NCBI RefSeq assembly: GCF_038003085.1
Contig: NZ_JBBOOM010000002.1
Location: 58,502 to 122,501, forward strand
Origin: Psychrobacillus sp. FSL K6-2836
Lineage (GTDB): Bacteria > Bacillota > Bacilli > Bacillales_A > Planococcaceae
DNA length: 64,000 nucleotides
Direction: 5' to 3'
Below, in pieces: positions 43,527-52,341 of the stretch (positions are counted from its first letter, which is position 1; every line of letters starts with the position of its first letter). The notes beneath the pieces are model-generated. The model had not been told where the DNA came from. It did not search any database and saw nothing but the letters and a program-made list of their open reading frames with translations. A program made the position numbers and the translations under genes.

Positions 43527-43910
43527 ATGAAAAAGTTACATGTCTTACCTTTATTGCTATTGTTTCTAGCTGCATGTCAACCCGGTGGAAATGATTTAGT
43601 TTTTAATGGTACAAGTGAAAACTGGTCAGCTCAACTAACTATTAGTGTTATTAATGGGTCTGAAAATAACGATTTAGAGCTTACATACAAGGGGAATGAT
43701 TTAGGTTCAATTGGAGCATTTAATTATTATGTGGAAAATACTGATCGAGGAACTAATTTTAGGAGAAATAACGTTAGTTTAAATAAAAACGGTATTTATA
43801 CAAATGATGACATGAGTTCAAATAGCCCCACAACCACTTCGGAAGATACCTATATTATTACTGTAGATTGGAATGGAAATAGTGAAGAAATTGTTATTAA
43901 AAAAGATTAA
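43527..43910 (+). CDS. small lipoprotein, unknown
   Basis: 127 residues from the ATG behind AGGGTGG. Lipobox LAAC at about residue 17, then QPGGNDLVFNGTSENWSAQL, a beta-rich mature domain. Surface anchored. No family recognised. Confidence 0.65.
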   Translation: MKKLHVLPLLLLFLAACQPGGNDLVFNGTSENWSAQLTISVINGSENNDLELTYKGNDLGSIGAFNYYVENTDRGTNFRRNNVSLNKNGIYTNDDMSSNSPTTTSEDTYIITVDWNGNSEEIVIKKD

Positions 43911-43948
43911 GCATTACCCACAACAATACGTAAACAAAGTACTCACTT

Positions 43949-44035
43949 TTTCAATTAACTAGTGGTTAATTTAGCGGAACATGCATTGCTTAAAAAGTTC
44001 TTTTTCTTATTGAACTAAAGCCGTTCGATTAGAAT
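43949..44035 (+). repeat. CTAAC element, worn H1 + H2
   Basis: TTTTCAATTAACTAGTGGTTAAT, AGTTC T-run, TTATTGAACTAAAGCCG, then a broken right arm. Confidence 0.75.
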
Positions 44036-44099
44036 GTCCATTTAATAATTTTTATTACACTGGGGATAATACACCTAAAGATACTTTGAGGTGATGAAA

Positions 44100-44633
44100 A
44101 TGCACAGAACTATTTCCCTATTCCTACTTTCATTTTGTTTGTTATTTTTATTGGTCATAATTGCAACTGCAAACAATAAACCCAGTCCTTATGAAGAAAT
44201 ATATCCTGAAATCGGATATAAGACTGTAGAAGAAGCATCGAAAGATTTTGAACAACATTTTAAACAAAGACTAAAGCTGCCACTTAGAGTTCCCCCGATA
44301 AAATTCACACATCATTTCGGAAGATTTAATGATTTAGAGGGCGACACCAATGACTCATTTGAAGTAAAGTTTATCAGTGATCTATCATCTGAAAATCATT
44401 ATAAAATTGATGTTCGACCTATCAAGTATGGAATTCCTCTTCGAGAGAAATATGTCTTAAAAACCTTTGAATTAAATAATGGGAATGTAGCCACTTACAT
44501 GACTATTTCGGGTTTTAACGTGCTTGTCTTCGAAAGTGGGAATTGGCAGTATATGCTAAATATTGATAAGCGAGTTTTAGATAAAGTTACTCCCGAAATC
44601 TTAGTTGAAATAGCTAATTCTATTGATTATTAA
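44100..44633 (+). CDS. exported or anchored protein, DUF4367-like
   Basis: 177 residues; the ATG lies 7 bases after TGAGG. Signal/anchor helix TISLFLLSFCLLFLLVII. The mature part ends NWQYMLNIDKRVLDKVTPEILVEIANSI, similar in style to DUF4367/LolA-like Bacillus proteins. Assignment tentative. Confidence 0.55.
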   Translation: MHRTISLFLLSFCLLFLLVIIATANNKPSPYEEIYPEIGYKTVEEASKDFEQHFKQRLKLPLRVPPIKFTHHFGRFNDLEGDTNDSFEVKFISDLSSENHYKIDVRPIKYGIPLREKYVLKTFELNNGNVATYMTISGFNVLVFESGNWQYMLNIDKRVLDKVTPEILVEIANSIDY

Positions 44634-44650
44634 ATCGAATCTAAAAAAAA

Positions 44651-44703
44651 TTCTTATTCAACTAAATCGTGCTTTACTTCGAGAAGGAGTAAAGCTTTTT
44701 TTC
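44651..44703 (+). repeat. CTAAC element, H1a only
   Basis: TTCTTATTCAACTAAATCGTGC, full H1a stem and eight T's. H2 absent. Confidence 0.82.
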
Positions 44704-44789
44704 GTTTGGAGAGAAAAGGTATGTGAATGCATACCTTTTTCATGTGGAAGGTATTTCAATGGAATATGTTGAATATGTTCATGAAATAA

Positions 44790-44963
44790 CTTAAATCATC
44801 AAAATATCATGTCTATTATGAAGGAAATCAACTTGATGAAAAAATTTACAGTACAATTCCAGAGTTATATTTAGTGAATAGCTTTGCCCATTACCTTGGG
44901 GATGATATTGAGCAATTTAAGAAGACGAATAATAGAATTTATGAATTTGTTTGTTGCATATAG
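44790..44963 (+). pseudogene. gene remnant (57 codons)
   Basis: KYHVYYEGNQLDEKIYSTIP, ELYLVNSFAHYLGDDIEQF and a stop; no start. Coding-like. Family not recognised. Confidence 0.45.
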
Positions 44964-45074
44964 TATTTTAATATATAATAAGTAAAGAGAATAATCTAAA
45001 ATAACAGAAAAATCGGAGTGGTTTCTTGAGTCAATTATATACACTCAAACGTATCTTTTAGGGGACGATTGCCA

Positions 45075-45257
45075 ATGTCAGTGATTAAGGATGAACACTT
45101 ACTAGTGGAAGGTGGAGAAATCTGTCTTACAGTGGTTGATACAAATTCATAAAGTCAATCGAGGTCCGGAACAAGAGATGCAATAAGCTCTTGTGAAGTA
45201 GGAACTAGAAGTAATCGCTTTGTAGAACGAAGCGGTGAACATGTACATTCACCTTAA
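45075..45257 (+). pseudogene. remnant, possibly TnpB C-terminal tail
   Basis: One frame with a single TAA after 25 codons: SVIKDEHLLVEGGEICLTVV, stop, SGTRDAISSCEVGTRSNRF, ERSGEHVHSP, stop. The variable tail of IS200/IS605 TnpB proteins often looks like this (DEHP..., CEVG...). No zinc ribbon or RuvC part is left, so the call is weak. Confidence 0.3.
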
Positions 45258-45338
45258 AAGCCTGAAACTACTTAGAGTAGGAAAACAAACGGAACCCTTT
45301 CTCCAAAGATGAAAAATTCGTCTTGGAGGAAGATAACG

Positions 45339-45656
45339 TTGAGTAGATTAACAGAAAATACTGCTTTTCAATGTGGTAATTGTGGAGCAAATGTAGCTCC
45401 TTTGACAAATGGAAGTTTTCGAAATCATTGTCCATTTTGTCTATTTTCAAAGCACTTAGATAATCATCCCGGTGACCGTTTAAGCAATTGTAAAGGCTTA
45501 ATGCGTCCGATTAGTTTGGACTATTCTGGAAAAAAAGGTTTTCAAATTGTTCATGAATGCATTAAATGTCGTAAATTACAACGAAATAAGGTTGCTAGTG
45601 ATACGATTCAAGAAGATAATATTTTAGGTATAATGACTGCATATTCTTACAACTAG
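45339..45656 (+). CDS. RNHCP-domain zinc-ribbon protein
   Basis: 105 residues from a TTG behind TTGGAGGAAG. CGNCGANVAPLTNGSFRNHCPFC gives two Cys pairs of a zinc ribbon; the RNHCP block is its signature, and a third pair is in CIKCRK. Small cytosolic family of unknown function, found with RNA-related genes in some bacteria. Confidence 0.85.
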   Translation: MSRLTENTAFQCGNCGANVAPLTNGSFRNHCPFCLFSKHLDNHPGDRLSNCKGLMRPISLDYSGKKGFQIVHECIKCRKLQRNKVASDTIQEDNILGIMTAYSYN

Positions 45657-45718
45657 ATTATTCTCTCCCTCCTCAGTTTTAATGACTCAGGAGGCTTTTA
45701 ATTACAGGGATTTGCGAC

Positions 45719-45750
45719 CCTATTTACCGCAGCAGTTTAGTAGAATAAGC
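45719..45750 (+). repeat. CTAAC element, H2 right half
   Basis: CTATTTACCGCAGCAG and TTTAGTAGAATAAGC. Confidence 0.7.
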
Positions 45751-45796
45751 GTAGGTAATAATAGAGGAAGAAAAAATAGCTAATGAGGTGATATTA

Positions 45797-46231
45797 TTGA
45801 TTCTCCCCAAAGGCATTACAGGATTTATTGATAATATGGAGGAAGTCATAGACGGACAACAATTTAAAAAAATTTGTTATGAAGTATTGAGAGAAGCTAA
45901 AGGAGAAGTTCTGAAATTCGAGGGTCCTCTCTATCCACATAATTACTTTAAAGTTAATATTCGATTAAAAGGAGAGTTATTTTATATCCTGTTAAATGAA
46001 TACTACCCCTATCTTGCCTTCGCCAATAAATGGGAAGATATTGTGATTGAATTTACGGATTTGCCAACATTAATGAAAGGCTTCGGAGAATATTATACTG
46101 TCCTCACAAAAAAGGAATTAAATTTACCATTCTCCAAAAAGGAACATGATTTAGAAGAAGTTGAATTGAGGCAGGCAGCCTATTGGCAACCCCGTTCAAT
46201 CGGGGAAGTGATTTTCAACTGTTGGGACTAA
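45797..46231 (+). CDS. cytosolic protein of unknown family
   Basis: 144 residues from a TTG 9 bases after GAGG. PKGITGFIDNMEEVIDGQQF, LLNEYYPYLAFANKWEDIVI, QAAYWQPRSIGEVIFNCWD. No membrane helix or signal. It reads as an intact protein, but I do not recognise the family. Confidence 0.6.
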   Translation: MILPKGITGFIDNMEEVIDGQQFKKICYEVLREAKGEVLKFEGPLYPHNYFKVNIRLKGELFYILLNEYYPYLAFANKWEDIVIEFTDLPTLMKGFGEYYTVLTKKELNLPFSKKEHDLEEVELRQAAYWQPRSIGEVIFNCWD

Positions 46232-46282
46232 AAAATACACGATAGTTGAAAAATAAAATTATTAAAATAATAGTCAGCATTT

Positions 46283-46343
46283 CTGTAACGGGTGCTTTGC
46301 TTCAAGAAGGGGTAAAGCCTTTTTCTTATTGAACGATAAAGGA
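46283..46343 (+). repeat. CTAAC element, H1a, no H2 right arm
   Basis: CTGTAACGGGTGC, GCTTC/GGTAAAGC, T-run, TTATTGAACGATAAAGGAG; the last bases serve as ribosome site of the next frame. Confidence 0.8.
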
Positions 46344-46353
46344 GTAAAAGAAG

Positions 46354-46735
46354 ATGCTTAAAGACTTAATAGAGAATTGGGTTAAGTATTGTAAAGAAGA
46401 AAACTTTATAGGAATTGGTTCTACGAGAAAGGTATATCGTATCAAAGATTATGTTATAAAATTGCATATACATCCTCTTGGTTATAAGCAATCCTTAAAA
46501 GAAATGGAAATATGGAATTTTGTTGTTAAAAAAGATATAAAGGAGTTATTCGCTAAGATATATTACGTTGACGAATCCGTCTCTGTTCAAAGATACTATA
46601 AACCATAGAACTAAGGAATAATCAATCTTTTGATATTGATGTTAGGAGAGATCAATACCTTATACCGAATATGTATGAAGAAGTTTCAGCAATATTAGAT
46701 AAAGTGTTCGATAGCTTACAGACAGGAGTTAGATA
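46354..46735 (+). pseudogene. protein kinase-like gene, frameshifted and shortened
   Basis: First frame: FIGIGSTRKVYRIKDYVIKL, a glycine-loop-like start and the Lys strand of a kinase N-lobe, ending at 46608. Second frame: LRNNQSFDIDVRRDQYLIPN, MYEEVSAILDKVFDSL, running into the VOC gene. The catalytic loop is missing, so at least a frameshift and a deletion occurred. Confidence 0.6.
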
Positions 46736-46737
46736 CG

Positions 46738-47085
46738 ATGATAAAAGGGTTTGGTGGAATATTTTGGAGAACTAAGAATCTGGATGTTATAAAAAGATGG
46801 TATAGTGAAGTGCTAAAGATTGAAATAGAAAATTGGAATGGAACAGTGATTAAGCCCCAATTAGGAAATGAGACCGTCTTTTCTTTCTTTACCGAGAATG
46901 ACAGTTATTTTCCAACAGAACAACAAGTGATGTTAAATTTCCAAGTACATAATCTAAACGAGACTATTAAGCATCTAGAACAAATTGGTGTACATCTTGA
47001 AAAGAAAAAAGAGATTAGTGAATTTGGAAAGTTTATTTGGATTAAAGATCCTGAAGGTCGACTGATCGAGCTTTGGGAGAAATAA
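46738..47085 (+). CDS. VOC-superfamily protein
   Basis: 115 residues. FGGIFWRTKNLDVIKRWYSEVL at the start and FIWIKDPEGRLIELWEK at the end, with the usual metal-ligand Glu in IELW. AGGAG lies 9 bases before the ATG, inside the end of the kinase remnant. Function as a glyoxalase or drug binder is not resolved. Confidence 0.87.
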   Translation: MIKGFGGIFWRTKNLDVIKRWYSEVLKIEIENWNGTVIKPQLGNETVFSFFTENDSYFPTEQQVMLNFQVHNLNETIKHLEQIGVHLEKKKEISEFGKFIWIKDPEGRLIELWEK

Positions 47086-47118
47086 TGGTCTATAGGCTAT
47101 AATCATTTGTTTTAAACT

Positions 47119-47366
47119 CCCATGAAAATTAAAACACTCAAAATCTAAAAAGTGGCCTAACAAAAGATGAATAGAAAAAACTTTAAAAAAGAGCTGTACC
47201 TTCTGATTTAATAAATTTAGTTGATAGGTAAAGCAGGAAATCAACTTCTGCTTGTTAGAATAAAGGCAAGGCTGATGGAGTAATAAGAGACGGATTAATC
47301 TCCCATTAGTGGTACTTGTAAGGAGTGCTACAGTCTGTGATGCACCACTGTCGTTTGAGTCAAACT
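47119..47366 (-). mobile_element. short transposase-less IS110 derivative (248 bp)
   Basis: Edges TTTTAAACT|CCCATG and GTCAAACT|AATGGG. It follows the 18635 copy up to GATGCACC and GAGTCAAACT, then goes straight into the CTAAC element. The last 120 bp of the other copies, including TGTAGCGC/GCGCTACA, are absent. Either a deletion between two CTAACGG stretches or use of an inner end. Confidence 0.78.
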
Positions 47367-47436
47367 AATGGGTGCTTTCTTCGAGAAGCGGTAAAGGTTT
47401 TTTATATTGAATTACAGCAGCAGGTTCGTGGAAGAT
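47363..47436 (+). repeat. CTAAC element, H1a + H2 (right flank)
   Basis: AAACTAATGGGTGC, worn stem, TATTGAATTACAGCAGCAGG, TTCGTGGAAGA. Confidence 0.78.
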
Positions 47437-47469
47437 TAATATAGAATTATTGTACTGGAAGTGATGGAA

Positions 47470-48396
47470 ATGTTTAGAAGTGACTATGTTATAAAATATA
47501 ATAAATCTCCGAATATAAAGGTTATCAAAGAGATATTATCAAATTGGGTGTGGGATGATGATTTCACTTATCGCTACTTTTTACGAGGTGTACACATTAA
47601 GAATAATATCTGTACATTTGAAGCCTATGAGAATGAAATGTTGGTAGGTTTAGTAACTTCTTGGAAATCTGAATTTCATCCGAATTGTACATATTTTGCA
47701 ATGGTTACAAAACCACATATCGGTTTTGAAATTGAATCTGTTTTGATTGAAGCTTTATACAACTTTAAAGAAATTAAATTTCCACTACAAACTTCCATTT
47801 GGGAATCATCTTATGGACTAAAAACATTCTATGAAAAAATGGGATTTATAGAAGTTAGAAGGACATATATGCCTTTATTAAGAACCTTAAAGATTGATAT
47901 TAATGAAGTCTTCCCTAATTTTATTGTACAAGATATCTGCATACAAGACATAAATAGTATAGCTATTCATAAAGAACTTAAGTTAAAATTGATAAATCTT
48001 GTAAGAGAAAACTATGAAAAAGCTCATACGGTAAATCCTGTTGGAGTTCACAGCTTCCAGAAATGGGAAGAGCTGATTTTTAATGAGGATACAATTCAAA
48101 GTGGAAGTTTTATCATATTAAAGGATAATGAGATACTGGCTTATTCCTTGTTACATTATTCGAATACCCCCAATCAATATGAATTTGGGTGGAGAGGAAC
48201 TAAGGAGAATACAGACGTTCGACTTATGTTATTTTTAACAGCTTCCCAAATAAACTTTGCCAATGAAAACGGAGTAAAATATATTGAAGCTGAAGTAGAT
48301 ACGACTGACTATTTTTCACTTGAAATGTTAAAATTCTTTCCCTTTTCTCCAGCATCTTCATTATTGACTTTTCAAAAAAGGACTATTAAGAAATAG
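47470..48396 (+). CDS. double-GNAT-like acetyltransferase
   Basis: 308 residues; the ATG 6 bases after GGAAGTG is chosen among three close starts. The N-terminal half has YGLKTFYEKMGFIEVRR, a GNAT helix 4; the C-terminal half has a second, weaker GNAT-like fold ending DYFSLEMLKFFPF. Acceptor unknown. Confidence 0.65.
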   Translation: MFRSDYVIKYNKSPNIKVIKEILSNWVWDDDFTYRYFLRGVHIKNNICTFEAYENEMLVGLVTSWKSEFHPNCTYFAMVTKPHIGFEIESVLIEALYNFKEIKFPLQTSIWESSYGLKTFYEKMGFIEVRRTYMPLLRTLKIDINEVFPNFIVQDICIQDINSIAIHKELKLKLINLVRENYEKAHTVNPVGVHSFQKWEELIFNEDTIQSGSFIILKDNEILAYSLLHYSNTPNQYEFGWRGTKENTDVRLMLFLTASQINFANENGVKYIEAEVDTTDYFSLEMLKFFPFSPASSLLTFQKRTIKK

Positions 48397-48421
48397 AGTT
48401 CTGAAATAATGTGAAGTATTT

Positions 48422-48516
48422 GTACTTAAACTAACGAATGCTTTTAAAAACAAGTGGCTGCCTTTTAGGGTAGCTTTTTCTTATTGAACTAAAAGTACAG
48501 GTTAGTTTAACAAAAG
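48422..48516 (+). repeat. CTAAC element, H1c + H2
   Basis: GTACTTAAACTAACGAATGC, GTGGCTGCC/GGTAGC, T-run, TTATTGAACTAAAAGTACAGG, TTAGTTTAACAAAAG. Confidence 0.88.
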
Positions 48517-48590
48517 AAACGATGTGTCCTAATGGATATAATGTTACAATTAATGAAAAATAATACAATTCTATTTAGAGGAATTTATTG

Positions 48591-48665
48591 ATGAAATGGT
48601 TAATCATTATCGTCATTGCATATCTGCCACTTGATTATAGAATCATAAAAGTCATGATTATTTAG
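48591..48665 (+). CDS. possible 24-residue membrane peptide
   Basis: MKWLIIIVIAYLPLDYRIIK then VMII and stop, after AGAGGAATTT. Could be a small single-helix protein or the front of a lost gene. Weak support. Confidence 0.3.
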   Translation: MKWLIIIVIAYLPLDYRIIKVMII

Positions 48666-48706
48666 TATAAGAGGTAAACAAGCGGAATTGAATTGGGGGA
48701 AAAGTA

Positions 48707-49366
48707 GTGAAAAAAAGCAAAGAGGTAATTTGGGGATTTGCAATAATTGCACTCGTGATTACAGTTTTATCTTTTATAGATCCTGTTGATAACGGGAAAG
48801 TCAGCTCAATTGACCTTGATGTTGTAACTGATTTAGAAAGAGAGATTGATCAATTGAAACAAGATATTGATAGGTTAGAAGATTCTCTGTTCGAATCAAA
48901 GAAATTTATCTTTGATTCAAATGTAGCGATGGATTACTTCCCAGAGACAGAAATACTTTATAAGGAAATTGAAGAGACAAAGTACGTTATGCTTTTTAGG
49001 GATGTGCAAGGTATTCATCTTAATGTAGCATCGAAAGAACCAAGGTATGAGAGCTTTTTAAGCGTACCTACTTTAGATCCAGTTGATGGAATTACTTTTG
49101 ATTATAACGGAATAGGAGAGGATCCGTTCGATAATAATGGAATAATGAATCACTCCTTTGGTGGTGTAATTACAAATAATGAGATTAAAGATGTGAATGT
49201 ATCATTTAATGGAGAGGTTTATAAAGCAAACATTTTTAAAGTAGATGACAATATGTATGGATGGTACAGTATTTTCAAGAAAACATCGGCAATGGATGAA
49301 AATACAATAAAAACACAAGCTCTTGATGAAAATGGATATATTATATGGCAAAGAACCCTTCGATGA
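48707..49366 (+). CDS. membrane-anchored protein with coiled coil, unknown
   Basis: 219 residues, GTG start behind TTGGGGGAAAAG. N-terminal helix VIWGFAIIALVITVLSFI, a coiled coil VTDLEREIDQLKQDIDRLED, then an outside beta-rich domain. No family recognised. Confidence 0.6.
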   Translation: MKKSKEVIWGFAIIALVITVLSFIDPVDNGKVSSIDLDVVTDLEREIDQLKQDIDRLEDSLFESKKFIFDSNVAMDYFPETEILYKEIEETKYVMLFRDVQGIHLNVASKEPRYESFLSVPTLDPVDGITFDYNGIGEDPFDNNGIMNHSFGGVITNNEIKDVNVSFNGEVYKANIFKVDDNMYGWYSIFKKTSAMDENTIKTQALDENGYIIWQRTLR

Positions 49367-49378
49367 ATGTTTAGAATT

Positions 49379-49430
49379 ATTATTCAAACAAACGGGGTCT
49401 TTACTTGCTATAGTGAATGGAGTTTCCAAA
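49379..49430 (+). repeat. CTAAC element, worn H1
   Basis: TTATTCAAACAAACGGGGTC then TTTACTTG and no clear right arm. Confidence 0.6.
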
Positions 49431-49504
49431 CGGCTATAAGTTAAGTTGACTTTAATTTATCGAAATGGTAAAATATTCTTAATATTACAGAAAGGAGTGA
49501 GGTC

Positions 49505-49579
49505 ATGCAATTCAGAAACTTAATGAAGTTAACCTTGGAAATTAAATTATTGCGTCTCACTCATTCGGATTCATATTAG
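49505..49579 (+). CDS. possible 24-residue ORF with a strong ribosome site
   Basis: AAAGGAGTGAGGTC precedes the ATG: QFRNLMKLTLEIKLLRLTHS. Probably the front of a lost gene. The gap 49367-49891 otherwise holds a terminator and, at 49770-49855, another ribosome site with a four-codon frame and a remnant (ESGCVVQNVMDEEK). Confidence 0.25.
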   Translation: MQFRNLMKLTLEIKLLRLTHSDSY

Positions 49580-49659
49580 TTTTAAAAAATGATTTTTCAT
49601 TATGATGTGCGACTATGCAATTTAAGCATTAGCTTTTTGCTTTGAATAAAACATTTGAG

Positions 49660-49694
49660 CCACAGGGTTATTCTATATAACTCTGTGGTTTTTT
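49660..49694 (+). terminator. intrinsic terminator
   Basis: CCACAGrGTTAT paired with ATAACTCTGTGG, then six T's. Confidence 0.8.
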
Positions 49695-49891
49695 GTCTTT
49701 TTTTAACCAATAAGCTTACAAATATTTAATTTCTTAGGTTGCTTCCAGCATTAAATAGGAGGTAATCAAATGGATTTAAAATAATAATTGCAACCATGAA
49801 AAAGAATCCGGTTGTGTAGTTCAAAATGTTATGGATGAAGAAAAGTGACTACAATAAAAGATTAAATAAGAAAAAGTGAGGTAATTTTAAT

Positions 49892-50878
49892 ATGATGAAA
49901 CTCAGTACGATGAAAAAAGTATTAAAAACAGTTGATAGCGAATGGAGAAGTCCATTGGCAGAACAGATCCTAAGTAGATGGGGATACGATCAAGGATCCG
50001 TTTTTTATTTGCGAGCAAGTGCGAATTTTATATTTATCTTCAAAAAAGATGGAAGAACATATTATTTACGATTTAATGAATCTTGTGAAAGGGAACACCA
50101 TGCGATAGAAGCTGAAATAAACATCATCCTATATTTAGGAAATAACTCTTTAAACGTAGCACAACCTGTGAAATCATTAAATGAAAAATATCTTGAAGTT
50201 GTAGAGACTGGAATTGGAACGTATTATGCGGTTGTTTTCGAAGCCCTGGAAGGCGATCAGTATGAAATCGAAGAAATCACGACTGAACAGAATTATTTGT
50301 GGGGAAAATCTTTAGGTAAATTGCACAAGTGTCTTAAAAATATACCGGAGCAATATTATGTCTATCGGTCAGATTGGAAAGACCATCTTTTAAAAGTAAA
50401 AGAAACACTGCCCTCTCATGAAACAGCTGCCCACAGAGAATTGGAACGAATTTCAAAATGGGCAGATAGTTTAAAAGTAACAAAAGAGAATTTCGGGTTG
50501 ATTCACTATGATTTTGAACTTGATAATGTAGTTTTTAATAACTACCTAATCGGAATGCTTGATTTCGATGATTGTTCAAGCTATTGGTATGTTGCCGATA
50601 TAATTTACGCACTTAGGGATGTAGGTGATTTTAGTATGAACTCTCCTATTATTATAAAATTTATTGAGGGTTATAAAACTGAAACTACAATCGATATCGA
50701 TTTACTTAAAGAGTCATCTGGATACGAGAGATTACACAAATTAGTTTCCTTTGCTAAGTTAATAAGGACTGTTGACATTGAAGAATCGCAAGAAAATCCA
50801 GAGTGGCTCACCAATCTTCGAAAAAAACTATGTCATAAAATAAACGAGTATCGTCTTTCATTCGAAGAGAATTCTTAA
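49892..50878 (+). CDS. phosphotransferase of the APH/choline kinase-like family
   Basis: 328 residues. The Brenner motif is [14 protein letters not shown] near residues 209-222 and the metal-binding DFDD in [12 protein letters not shown] near 230. N-lobe [14 protein letters not shown]. The family (PF01636) phosphorylates aminoglycosides, homoserine, macrolides or other alcohols; the substrate is not predictable. TGAGG precedes the ATG. Confidence 0.87.
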   Translation: MMKLSTMKKVLKTVDSEWRSPLAEQILSRWGYDQGSVFYLRASANFIFIFKKDGRTYYLRFNESCEREHHAIEAEINIILYLGNNSLNVAQPVKSLNEKYLEVVETGIGTYYAVVFEALEGDQYEIEEITTEQNYLWGKSLGKLHKCLKNIPEQYYVYRSDWKDHLLKVKETLPSHETAAHRELERISKWADSLKVTKENFGLIHYDFELDNVVFNNYLIGMLDFDDCSSYWYVADIIYALRDVGDFSMNSPIIIKFIEGYKTETTIDIDLLKESSGYERLHKLVSFAKLIRTVDIEESQENPEWLTNLRKKLCHKINEYRLSFEENS

Positions 50879-50888
50879 ATAATTTTAT

Positions 50889-50921
50889 GGAGCTAATTTT
50901 AAATTTTGTTAGCTCCTTTTT
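50889..50921 (+). terminator. intrinsic terminator
   Basis: GGAGCTAA/TTAGCTCC stem then T's, directly after the phosphotransferase gene. Confidence 0.78.
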
Positions 50922-50959
50922 GTATAGAGCTTTGTTTCTTATTTTAAATAGATTTTATA

Positions 50960-51040
50960 TATTTATAAACGGAATATTTACTTAAAAATGGAACTTTTAT
51001 TCATTTCAAACGTATTTAAAGTAAAGCAGTGGGATAGTAA
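50960..51040 (+). repeat. second short repeat (with 26859)
   Basis: TATAAACGGAATATTTA, GGAACTTTTATTCA, TTTCAAACGTATTTAAAG, then a GCAGTGGGATAG trace of H2. Confidence 0.5.
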
Positions 51041-51076
51041 ACTAAGGTTCCAAACTTTCAGTGGGAAGTTTTGTAA

Positions 51077-51152
51077 TTGAAAAAAAAGACAAGCCATTAT
51101 TTGGGCTGTTATCGCTATTGTTGTTGTTTTAATTAGACTTTTTACAAGATAA
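51077..51152 (+). pseudogene. tiny membrane protein with A-run frameshift
   Basis: TTG followed by eight A's. With one A less it would read KKRQAIIWAVIAIVVVLIR and end LFTR at a TAA: a single-helix protein of 24 residues. As it stands the frame is lost. Confidence 0.35.
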
Positions 51153-51156
51153 GGTT

Positions 51157-51215
51157 TGTTGAAGTAACGTGGTGCGTTTCGAAGAGGCGAGGACATATTT
51201 CACTAACGGGGAGAA
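51157..51215 (+). repeat. CTAAC element, decayed
   Basis: TTGTTGAAGTAACGTGGTGCGTTTC, then TTTCACTAACGGGGAGAAG. Confidence 0.6.
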
Positions 51216-51242
51216 GATTAATTAATTTTATGGAGGATATTT

Positions 51243-51470
51243 ATGGACATAATTGAAATAAATAGCAAAGTTAAAATAGATGGCTTTGAATTCTATGGTC
51301 AAATTGAACAAGAAAAATTTTGTTCTAATTGCAAGTTTAATTTAGTTTATTATGATGATTTTGATGAGTATTTTTGTCCTAAATGTAATAGTTGGGTTGG
51401 ATCAAAATGTAGTGACCCTAATTGTAAATATTGCTCTAACCGACCAGAAAAACCTTTACCTCACAAATAG
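51243..51470 (+). CDS. small zinc-ribbon protein
   Basis: 75 residues. Cys pairs FCSNCKF and FCPKCNS form one ribbon, and SKCSDPNCKYCSN offers a second, irregular metal site. GGAGG lies 9 bases before the ATG. No family recognised. Cytosolic. Confidence 0.68.
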   Translation: MDIIEINSKVKIDGFEFYGQIEQEKFCSNCKFNLVYYDDFDEYFCPKCNSWVGSKCSDPNCKYCSNRPEKPLPHK

Positions 51471-51602
51471 TGCACCGGTGCTTTATTTAAACATGCTCAT
51501 CATTTTGATGATTTATTTTACGTCAAAAACATCAAGAAGATTTAGCAGAATCAATGTTAAATGTTACACGTTAAACTAACGACTTAGTTTAGATTAAAAA
51601 AT
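51471..51602 (+). repeat. CTAAC element, H1d + worn H2
   Basis: GCACCGGTGCTTTAT, CATGCTCATC/GATGA stem, ACGTCAAAAACATCAAG, then CGTTAAACTAACGACTTAG. Same order as the composite at 9369 without its second half. Confidence 0.7.
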
Positions 51603-51687
51603 AGTGTGAATTTACGAAAAATAAAGGATTTTTTAATAAATATATGGTATTATTTTCCTTAACTAGTATGTAAGGAGGCTTTGTTTA

Positions 51688-51729
51688 ATGAAAATGACGA
51701 TTATGATTAGTGGGAATTTATTCAAATAA
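51688..51729 (+). other. 13-codon frame behind a perfect ribosome site
   Basis: AAGGAGGCTTTG then ATG: KMTIMISGNLFK and stop. The front end of a lost gene. Confidence 0.25.
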
Positions 51730-51749
51730 AAGGATATGGTATCATTTCC

Positions 51750-51793
51750 CTTATAAACTACGTGATTCTTACTTCAATTAGGAGGATCATATT
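51750..51793 (+). repeat. CTAAC element, decayed H1
   Basis: CTTATAAACTACGTGATTCTTACTTCAATTAGGAGGATC. The second stem arm contains the ribosome site of the next frame. Confidence 0.55.
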
Positions 51794-52168
51794 TTGAATA
51801 GTATAGAACGTATTAATCCAATTACATTTACAAATGACAAAGCGAGCTTTCAATTACAAGAAAATCAAAATTTTCTTTGGTTAAAAAATTTCTGTAAATA
51901 ATTTAGGGGAACATTTTTGGGGATCTTAAGATTTAAGTCCCCAAAGGAGTTCACTTTAGGGGATCCTATTGATTCCAAGACAAATGTATTCAATATGGGA
52001 GCAATAGCATTTGGGCTATTAGGTGGAGAAATGGATCATTCATTTTCAAAGTGGAAATCCAGTCCCAAATTATACGAAATAGCAATTAGAGCTGTAGAGA
52101 ACAATCGATATAAACGGTACTCAACGATTAAAGAATTCTATGAAGCACGGAAGGTTGCTTTAAAATAA
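51794..52168 (+). pseudogene. protein kinase gene with internal deletion
   Basis: TTG start after AGGAGG: NSIERINPITFTNDKASFQL, QENQNFLWLKNFCK, then TAA. In the same frame it continues FKSPKEFTLGDPIDSKTNVF, the start of the kinase C-lobe after the activation segment, and VENNRYKRYSTIKEFYEA to the stop. The catalytic loop and DFG are gone: an in-frame deletion of about 150 codons plus a stop. Confidence 0.65.
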
Positions 52169-52341
52169 TTAATAACATAAGGTGATTCTTCTACTACGGA
52201 GATTGCCTTTTTTCTTTTTTAGTTCAGATTTGTACTTAAAATAGCGGCAAGTTTGCTGATCAGGTATCAATTTTCTTAAAGAAGTTCACCAGGTTTAATA
52301 TAAAATTCATAAAAGAATATAGAAAAGGAATGATCTTATTA

